From Sisyra terminalis (taxonomy: Eukaryota; Arthropoda; Insecta; Neuroptera; Sisyridae): a DNA stretch of 64,000 nucleotides. This document shows, piece by piece, positions 56,150 to 64,000 of the stretch (the stretch's first letter is position 1; each line of letters begins with the position of its first letter). The stretch covers positions 3,472,001 through 3,536,000 of the forward strand of contig OY292275.1 in the NCBI GenBank assembly GCA_958496175.1, given 5' to 3'. The position numbers and the translations under genes are program-made. The notes below the pieces were generated by a model. It ran no database searches. It worked only from the letters and a program-made list of their open reading frames with translations, and was not told the DNA's origin.

Positions 56150-58860
56150 ATCCCCACTAGCCGCCATACCGGCTAAGCTAACCTTAAAAGTAGTTTTTAA
56201 ATGTTCCTTAAATTTTTAATTACAAACAAAAGTTTAAGGTCAAATATTAATAGCTGAGTCATAATTACCATTCAGATTTATGTTTTTTACACTTAACTCC
56301 AATTATTTTAGATAAATATTGGTTAAAAATAAACTTTTTTAGCAGTCACAAAGAACCTTATCTAGTAATTACCCGAAGTTGGCAACAGTTACCTCCGTTT
56401 TTAATCTGGCTAATCTCAGACCAATATGGCTGCATTTCGGATGCTTTCTTTTAATAATGTAGTACAGTGGCAAATCCTTAAGCATTTAGAATTCTTCTCA
56501 AGAATTATCTCAAGAAGTAAGTACTTTGATATTTATATTTCAACGCATAAAAACTTTATTTTGGTACCAAATTCTGGAAACAGAAGTGTATTAATAATTT
56601 AATTAAAAAAATACAATAACGAGTTTTGTCTTCATGTCCATTGCCTACCATTTTGGGCATGGTAACCTTACTTAAAAGTATTTTTTTAAATTTTCCTTTG
56701 GTTTTTAATTAAAAACAAAAATTTAAGGTCAAATTTATATAATTTAGTCATAATTACCATTCAGATTTATGTTTTTGACACTTAACTCCATTAATTTGCA
56801 TAAATTTTGGCTTAAAAAGAAACTATTTTAACAGCCACAATGAACTTTATCTAGTAATTACCCGAAGTTGGCAACAGTTACCTCCGTTTTTATTCTGGCT
56901 AATCTCAGACCAATATGGCTGCATTTCGGATGCTTTCTATTAATAATATAATACAGTGGAAAATACATAAGTATTTAGGATTCCTCTTAAGGATTATCTC
57001 ATGGAGTAAGTACTTTGATATTTATATTTCCACGCATAAAAGCTTTATTTTGGTACCAAATTCTGGAAACAGAAGTGTATTAATTGGTATTAATAATTAA
57101 ATTAAAAAAAAATGCATTAACGAGTTTTGTTTTCATGTCCATTGCCTGCCATTTTGGGCATGGTAACCTTACTTAAATTTTTTTTTTTTAAATTTTTAAT
57201 CAAAAACAAAAGTTTAAGGTCAAATTTTAATAATTTAGTCATAATTACCATTCAATTTTAGGTTTTTTACACTCAACTCCATTATTTTGCATAAATTTTG
57301 GTTAAAAATTAACTTTTTTAGCAGCCACAATGAACTTTATCTAGTAATTATCCGAAATTGGCAACAGTTTCCTACTTTTTTATTCTGACTAATCTTAGAC
57401 CAATATGGCTGCATTTTGGATGCTTTCTATTAATAATGGAATACAGTGGCAAATCCTTAAGCATTTAGAATTTTTCTCCAGAATTATCTCATGGAGTAAG
57501 AGCTTTGATATTTATATTTCCACGCAAAATAACTTTACTTCAGGACCAAATTCTGAAAATAGAAGTGTATTAATATTTTAATTAAAAAAATACATTAACG
57601 AGGTTTATCTTCATGTCCATTGTCTGCCATTTTGGGCATGGTAACCTTACATAAAAGTATTTTTTTTAATTTTCCTTTGATTTTTAATTAAAAACAAAAG
57701 TTTAAAGTCAAATTTAAATCATAAAATCGTAATTACCATTCAGATTTATGTTTTTTACACTTAACTCCATTATTTTAGATAAATTTTGGTTAAAAATAAA
57801 CTTGTTTAGCAGCCACAAGGAACCTTATGTAGTAATTACCCGAAGTTGGCAACAGTTTTCTACTTTTTTATTCTGGCTAATCTCAGACCAATATGGCTGC
57901 ATTTGAGATGGTCTATTAATAATGTAATGCAGTGGCAAATCCTTAAGCGTTTTGGATTCCTTTCAAGAATTATCTCATGGAGTAAGTACTTTCATATTTA
58001 TATCTCCACGCATAAAAACTTTAGTTTGGTACCAGAAATCTGGAAAGTGTATTAATAATTTAATTAAAAAAATACATTAACGAGTTTTGTGTTTATGGCC
58101 ATTGCCTGCCATTTTGGGCATACTAACCTTAAAAGGTATTTTCTTTAATTTCCCAATGTTACCATTTTTAAAAGTAATATTTTAAAATGTCATTTAAAAT
58201 TACCAATTTAGTTTATGTGATTGCTTTGCTTAAAGCTTAGCTAAAAACTAAAGTTGACAATAAAGAACTTATTTAATGATTAGATACATGAAGTTTGCAA
58301 CAGTTACTTTTTTAGTTTTAGCTAACTTCTGACCAATATGGACGCATTTCGGATGCTTTCTATTAATGATGTAGGTAATACAGTGGCAAATCCTTAAGCA
58401 TTTAGGATTCATCTCAAGAATTATCTCATGGAGTAAGTCCTGTTTGAAACTTTCATTTCCCTGTTTAAAAACTTTTTTTTGGTACCAAATTCTGAAAACA
58501 GAAGTGTATTAACAATTTAATAAAAAAATGCATTAACGAGTTTTGTGTTTATGGTCATTGTCTGCCATTTTGGTTAAACTAACCTCATAAGCCATTTAGA
58601 AAATTTTCCATTGTTATATTATAAAAGTAAATCAAAATTTTCGTAGTACTTAAAAAAATTACCAAAAACTACCCTTTAAGTTTATTTAATTGCTTTGCTT
58701 AAAGTTTAGCTAAAAATTAAATTTCACAATAAAGAAACTTTTTAGTGATTAAGATTAAGTTTGCAATGGTTACTTTTTTAGTTTTTGCTAACTTCTCACC
58801 AATATGGACGCATTTCGGATGTTTGGTTTTAATTAATGGAATTATTTAAATGAATTATGT
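56150..58860. repeat. Complex satellite, six units of about 450-490 bp
   Basis: The marker CCGAAGTTGGCAACAGTTAC (or a diverged form) recurs near 56372, 56862, 57350, 57840, 58290 and 58757. Each unit carries CAGACCAATATGGCTGCATT, GAATTATCTCATGGAGTAAG, TTGGTACCAAATTCTGGAAA and CATTGCCTGCCATTTTGGGC. The left four units are more alike; the last two are more diverged and shorter. In the first three units the ATG of AATATGGCTGCATTTCG opens a 57-61 codon frame. Confidence 0.9.
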
Positions 58861-59647
58861 GACTAACTATAATATTCTTTGGTTTTTAGGAAGTTCCAGT
58901 TTATAAATTGAAATAAAGCTGCAACAAATTCATAGAGAAGACATTGAACTCTTTTTTACAAAAAGCAATAGCCAAATCTGCTTCATGTCGGTAAGACAGC
59001 ACGTGATAATCGATTTGAAAATTGGCGGCTTTCGTTATTGAAAAAGAAAAAAACTTTATTGGCTTGTTTGCCATCCAATTTTCAGTTCAATAATAATCAT
59101 AATAATAATAACAATGGTAATGCGGTGGGAATAATGGCGGGTAATTGCAGTAATATTCGCAGAATTTTTGATAAACAGCGTCGCGACGTCTGTGACATGT
59201 TGTTAAGTCGTCGGCAAAAGCCTTGTGTCGCTTATTACCGGACAATAAAGTGGCATTAGTTTGAGTAATGAGTGCATTACCAGCGTTGCACACAACACGA
59301 CGGACTCGACATGCAACAAAATGCACTCTGTGCATCGCAATAAGCATAATACGCTTCAACCATTTCAATATGGCGTTTTTCAACCGTAATCAATTGAAAC
59401 GAATGTTTTAAGCTCCAATCCCACCGCCGCCGCCGCCGCCCCTGTACTCAACTCTGCCTCTTGTGCTTGCATAAGTCATTTAGCACATTTTCATGAAACG
59501 GATAAATGAGTTCGCAGAAATTTGATTATTTTACATTTGTAATAATGGAATGCCAACAAAATTGCATTTAACACTTTTATGCTGCACAATTGTTTTGTAT
59601 GGAATGAAGACAATAAATTTGGTATAGTTAAGAGGTGGTAGGTATTT
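58861..59647. other. Single-copy block, possible host regulatory DNA
   Basis: From 59000 to 59640 the DNA is less AT-rich, with an (AATAAT)-like tract near 59090-59112 and a (CCG)n tract at 59423-59440. A 73-codon frame at 59038-59259 is driven partly by the Asn-rich tract. Nothing is recognised as protein. CAATAAA and TAAT words are present, which is weak evidence for an enhancer. Confidence 0.3.
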
Positions 59648-59762
59648 AACTATTCTTCCTCTATAAAAAAAGAATGGGATGAAGTACTTCTAATGTTCCT
59701 TTTCTCAAATAATTAACTACTCCATTTTTAGATTAACCCTGACAAGAAGTTTTCATATTTTC
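59648..59762. repeat. 115-bp direct repeat, left copy
   Basis: AACTATTCTTCCTCTATAAA through CATATTTTC is repeated at 62146-62261 in the same orientation, with about 90% identity. It immediately flanks the TIR element 59763-62145. Confidence 0.88.
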
Positions 59763-62145
59763 GGTCAAACTATAGAATAGACAAGTACTAGAATAGGTTG
59801 GTAACAATGCATGGGGGAAATTTTTTTCAAGTTGGTATGTTTTTATTTTCATCACGTGTTGACATCTACCGCCATATTTAAAATGTTGAGAAATAAACAT
59901 TCAACGTGGAAATAAAAATTAACTGGAAATATTAAAAGAAATGAATATAATTCATGATCTTGTACCCAAAAATAAAATAAAAGGCCAAAGTAAAATAATA
60001 AACCATACAGGTTATAGTGATTTTTTTTTACTTTTTTTTTTGATCCCATCGTGAAATTTTGTTGGCAATTACCAAAAAAAAAATCTCTGAAAGTTTGAGC
60101 CCTTAATACTAATTTTAAGTCCTCGACCAAGACGTGTAAAGATTTCCCATTGAAAACACACGGAAACTCTGATTTTTCATTTTTAAATTTCTATATCTCA
60201 ACGGCATTTCATGGGATCGCTTTTACCGACGATGGTTTTTTCTCAGAATTAAACGCTCTACAAAAGTGCCCATTGCGACAAAGTCGTAACTCACACCGGT
60301 GAGGTAGTACGGGCCACTGAACCTGATTTTTCCATAAAATTCAAGGCTTAATATCTCGTTTAATATTGATCTTCGCGATTTGGTCTACAGGAACTTTTTT
60401 GTAAGAAATCAAATTCTCTACAAGTTTTTCATTTATAATTTTTCCGTAGCTTTTGTTATTTACGAGATAAATGCAAAAAAAACGCGAATTTTATGGAAAA
60501 ATCAGGTTCAGTGGCCCGTACTACCTCACCGGTGTGAGTTACGACTTTGTCGCAATGGGCACTTTTGTAGAGCGTTTAATTCTGAGAAACAAACCATTTT
60601 CGGTAAAAGCGATCCCAAGAAATTCCGCTGACATATAGAAATTTAAAAATAAAAAATCAGAGTTTCCGTGTATTTTCAATGGGAAATCTTTACACGTCTT
60701 GGTCGAGGACTTGAAATTAATATTAAGGGCTCAAACTTTCAGGGATTTTTGTTTTTTGGTATTTCCAACAAAATTTCAAAATGGAACCAAAAAAAGTCAA
60801 AAAAATAATCACCCTAATACAGGTTGATAACAGGTTAAAATTGATACAATTACTTCATATTTTCCAATTTTTATAAACAACCTCAAAATTTTTGCAGACA
60901 TTTCCATAGAAGTTCTCGTCTGATAATATTTTTTTTCATATTATTGATGAATTTTAATGGCGAAGCAAAATCGACCAGTGCAAAATTGTCAAGGCATTTA
61001 TGTAATGCTAGTAATTGGAGAAAATTTTAATGAAATCTTTCTTATTTTTAGATTTCATAGTTTTTTTAAAGTTAAATACGTTTTTATAAATATTTTAAGT
61101 TATAGTTGATGTACTAAATAATAAAATTGCATAAATCTTAGTACAATTATTCAAATGTTTGCTCACAAACTTTCGATAGTAAAAGAAAGTATACCAGTAC
61201 TCTTTTTTAACAAAAATTAACCAAAATAGGTTAAACTTAACGTGTTAATGAATTGAATATTGACCATATGTACAAAGTCTAAATATGTAAAGCATTTTTG
61301 GCAAGAAAGAAGACAATATTTTATAAAAGCATTGGTACAAGTAGCTTTTGTACATACCACTAACTCAATGTTTCATTTTCTATTTAGTTTTTAATTCAAT
61401 TTGCGAATAAATCAGCCGTGATTAATAGGTAGCGACAAAAGATCAATTATTAACCAAAACTGAATTATTAACAAATTTGCGAATGGAAAAAGTTTGCGAA
61501 TTTTTGAAAAAAACGAAGTCGAGAGTGAGATGTTACCAGAGAGTGCCTTGTAGAAAAAGTACTTGTACCAAATCATGAATATTTTATTTAAACAAAAATT
61601 ATGTATTTATAATTTATGTTTTAAACACAAATATTATTTACTTTATAACGTATTTAACTAAAACCATTTTTTTCGGTTCTTATTATATATGTTTTTTAAA
61701 TTCACTGGCCTCCACCTCTACTACCACATCTTTGGGACAATTTTTCAGTTGAATATAATTACTTTGTACATTGACGGGAAATATGTTTTATCTTCAGAGA
61801 ATTGCTTTGGAAATTTCTGCAAAAATGATAAAGTTATTAGCAATAATAAGAAAAACACGAATTAATTATTTCAGTATTCCGTATACCAGTAATGTTTAAT
61901 AGTTTATTTTGGCTTTTTATTTTATTTTTTGGCATAAAATCATGAATTATATCCATTCTTTTTAATATTTCAAGTAAATTTTTATTTCATTCAATTTCAA
62001 ATATGATAGATGTCAAAACGTGGTGAAAATAACGATAATTCGTAAGCAATTAAATAAGACGCAAAAACATACCAACTTGAACAAAATTTCCCCCATGCAT
62101 TCCTACCAACCCATTTCTAGTACTTGTCTAGTCTATACTTTGGCC
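59763..62145. mobile_element. 2.4-kb TIR transposon remnant with nested hAT-like MITE
   Basis: The left end GGTCAAACTATAGAATAGAC mirrors the right end (reverse complement GGCCAAAGTATAGACTAGAC). The inverted similarity runs for about 100 bp through CATGGGGGAAATTT and CAAGTTGGTATGTTTTT. The interior (60825-61970) shows no transposase I recognise. The MITE at 60013-60816 is inserted in it. Long direct repeats flank it instead of a short target duplication. Confidence 0.7.
60013..60816. mobile_element. hAT-like long-TIR MITE, copy 2 (804 bp)
   Basis: The ends are TATAGTGATTTTTTTTT (one arm mutated from TAGGGTGA) and TCACCCTA. The target duplication ATACAGGT is exact (60005-60012 and 60817-60824). 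It is about 93% identical by eye to the copy at 12962-13758 over its whole length. The 83-codon frame at 60380-60631 and the one ending at 59852 are by-products. Confidence 0.9.
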
Positions 62146-62261
62146 AACTATTCTTCCTCTATAAAAAAGAATGGGATGAAGTACTTTTAATGTTCCTTTT
62201 CTCAAATAATTAACCATTTGTTTCTTTTAGATTAACATTGACAAGGATTCCTCATATTTTC
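62146..62261. repeat. 115-bp direct repeat, right copy
   Basis: Partner of 59648-59762, beginning directly at the right end of the TIR element. Confidence 0.88.
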
Positions 62262-63107
62262 TATCACTTTTCGATGAGGAAAAAGATCTTTTCGTGGTAG
62301 AATGAGACAAAGGACTCGGAACTCATGAAGCATGAAACGTGAAGCAAATTCAAAAATATAATTTCTATAGACATACAAAAAGTTATGCAACGAAGTATTT
62401 TGGAAGATGAATTTTTCATTTGTGTGATAAATTTTCGTGTTTATTTCAATGACAGTGGCATTCAGCTCGAGTTTCGTTTTCCATTTAAATAAATAATAAC
62501 TATTAAATACGTTTTCTCTTCGATATTCGGTACCAAGCCATGTATAATGCAGACGAATTGTATATGAAACGAATGTACGATATGTAAAACGTATTCACTG
62601 CGAAAATGAATTTATACGAAGTACCAAACTATACTGTATTCCAATTGTGAGATGTGGTGGAATGACGAGGGGGAATGGTTTCCCATTCGAATAAAAAAAG
62701 AAATATACAATGCAAGATTGCATAGGGAATTATATTCCCAACAAACAGATATGATGTTGCGGGTAGCTAGAGGAACAGTACAGCGAAAAGCGCCACAGAC
62801 TATTGAGAAGAACTGTACGCAACATAAACGAGAATTCACGCATCTAAATCATTCATTACAAGACATTACCACTGAGGAATTGGCTCCATCTTTCTCGCAC
62901 GTTTCGTGCTACTTGCGCATACGGGAGCTTTACGGAAAATCACTTGAAAGTTGCAAAATATAAACATTAGAGATGCAAGCTTAAGAGTCGCCTAACGAGA
63001 ATGTTTTCCATCTGTACGTGTTTTAATCAAAGTGCCAACATCTAACCTCATCTATGGTATAATGTTGGCTTTTTTTTTTCACCTTAGTTCTACCCCTCTT
63101 CATTAGA
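62262..63107. other. Spacer with an unassigned 103-codon frame
   Basis: The frame at 62652-62963 (plus) starts MWWNDEGEWFPIRIKKEI and ends at a TAA. It is hydrophilic and less AT-rich than its flanks. There is no recognisable domain, no duplicate in the window and no supporting signals. It could be an orphan exon or chance. The rest of the stretch is AT-rich. Confidence 0.3.
62652..62963 (+). CDS. Unassigned open frame, 103 codons, doubtful
   Basis: The product is charged and Cys-poor, with no signal peptide, no membrane segment and no motif I recognise. A 75-codon minus frame overlaps it. Openness for 103 codons is uncommon in this AT-rich window, which is the only argument for it. Start context GAGATGTGG is weak. 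Treat as hypothetical. Confidence 0.2.
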   Translation: MWWNDEGEWFPIRIKKEIYNARLHRELYSQQTDMMLRVARGTVQRKAPQTIEKNCTQHKREFTHLNHSLQDITTEELAPSFSHVSCYLRIRELYGKSLESCKI

Positions 63108-64000
63108 CTGATTAAAAAAAAAGATTTTTTTTTTCTTAAATATATCAAAAATAATGTTGGGAATGACAAAAAAAACCTGTGAAAGTTTAAGCTCTTAATA
63201 TTAAGTATTAAGAAGTGCCGCATCGCAAATTTCGATTTTCCATTTAAATAACATGGCAACAATATTCTCGTGCACTTTGGAATTTTATAGCTCACGTTGG
63301 TGACAATATTTCGGAATGACCAAGGTATATTCTTGTAGAGAATTAAACGATCTACAAAAAAGGTAACCAACAAGTTTTTGATATAATTATTCCTTCAAAA
63401 GTTATTCGAGGTCAAAGTTGAACTAAAGAGAAATTTTAATATTTTTTCAATTTTTTGACGCAACCATCAATTTTAAGAGAAAGTTTTATAGGGCATTTCT
63501 TGGAGAGCACTTTTTTTTCTATAACTTATCTCTATAAAAGTTTTTGATATTTTCCACAGGTCCTAAGTTGTAACATAAAAATTATTTTTTTAATTTTAAT
63601 TAAATAACTTAGGACCTGTGAAAAATATCAAAAACTTTTATAGAGATAAGTTATAGGAAAAAAAGTGCTCTACAAAAAATGTCTTATAAAATTTTCTCAT
63701 AAAATTGATGTTTGGGTCAAAAAACTTTGACCTCGAATAATTTTTGAAGGAATAAATATATCAAAAACTTGTAAGAGATCTTTTTTGTAGCTCGTTCAAT
63801 TTTCTACAAGAATATACCTTGGTCATTCCGAATTATTGTCACCAACTTGTGCTATAAAATTCCAAAGTGCAAGAGAATATTGTTCCCATATTATTTAAAT
63901 GGAAAAACGAAATTTGTGACGTGGCACCTCTTAATACTAATATAGAGATATATTCTTGAAGAAAATTGAACGATCTACAAAAAAGGTCTGTATAAGTTTT
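63108..64000. mobile_element. Double-palindrome element, copy 2, cut by window end
   Basis: It starts TAGACTGATTAAAAAAAAAG, the mirror of the right end of copy 1 (34600). The first palindrome has arms at about 63108-63570 and 63606-63944. The junction CTAATATAGAGATATATT and the start of the third arm (63945 onward) match copy 1. Arms carry the same landmarks. The 116-codon frame 63023-63373 lies mostly in the first arm and is a by-product. Confidence 0.85.

Noticed and set aside
60380..60631. 83-codon frame in the hAT-like MITE
   Set aside because: Non-autonomous MITE interior. The sister copy at 13.3 kb has no equivalent ATG frame.
63023..63373. 116-codon minus frame at the right end
   Set aside because: It covers the border and first arm of the double palindrome; similar frames at 33009 and 34327 are just arm translations.

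Overview
The window looks like a piece of an insect nuclear genome, with a beetle or a similar insect as my best guess. It is strongly AT-rich (roughly seven bases in ten by eye). It has no bacterial-style gene packing and only one convincing short host gene. It is full of eukaryotic transposable elements: Helitrons, hAT, Tc1/mariner, Jockey-like and Penelope-like remnants, fold-back elements and complex satellites. No species can be named from the sequence. It reads like a gene desert or the inside of a very long intron. A few more GC-rich or homeodomain-site-rich islands (about 5.5-6.1, 11.2-11.7, 14.6-15.4, 34.6-35.1, 54.1-54.6 and 59.0-59.6 kb) are the best candidates for host regulatory DNA.

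Layout. 0-2.6 kb: a Jockey-like reverse transcriptase, split in two by a decayed DNA transposon that carries its own 99-residue exon. 2.8-3.6 kb: a long-TIR element. 4.0-5.0 kb: the 3' part of a Helitron. 7.3-7.7 kb: a broken PIF1/Helitron helicase. 7.96-9.68 kb: a hAT element with a complete Helitron inserted in it. 12.06-14.57 kb: a 2.5-kb palindrome with a hAT-like MITE in its loop. 18.6-19.6 kb: a second hAT copy and a 116-bp TA-flanked MITE. 20.5-21.3 kb: a tandem duplication. 21.65-22.0 kb: a small intronless gene for a Lys/Ser/Cys-rich protein, the only gene I would call as host. 23.2-24.7 and 26.2-27.2 kb: local tandem repeats. 28.9-31.7 kb: a mariner fossil, a third hAT copy, a GGGGCC-ended MITE and a hammerhead-like repeat. 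32.9-34.6 kb: a double palindrome. 35.6-40.2 kb: Helitrons, one with antisense helicase fossils, and a tRNA-like sequence. 41.5-46.1 kb: a fourth hAT copy, a complete Helitron, an inverted pair of hammerhead-ribozyme-like motifs, a Tc1 fossil and a 2-kb fold-back. 47.1-48.7 kb: a 1.6-kb near-perfect palindrome. 49.1-53.0 kb: two more Helitrons. 55.2-58.9 kb: two complex tandem arrays. 59.6-62.3 kb: a TIR element between 115-bp direct repeats, with a second copy of the hAT-like MITE inside. 63.1-64.0 kb: a second copy of the double palindrome, cut by the window edge.

The elements do not form a pathway. They form a community of non-autonomous parasites whose nesting gives a relative history. 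The Helitron in the 8-kb hAT copy leaves an exact empty site when compared with the other hAT copies. Two hAT copies share one frameshift. The double palindrome recurs with its junction intact. Several fold-back families that otherwise differ share one internal module around TTTTTTGTAGATC and AATTTTCTACAA. I regard that module and the inverted hammerhead-like pair as the observations most worth following up. All homology calls are from memory of family motifs, with no database search.
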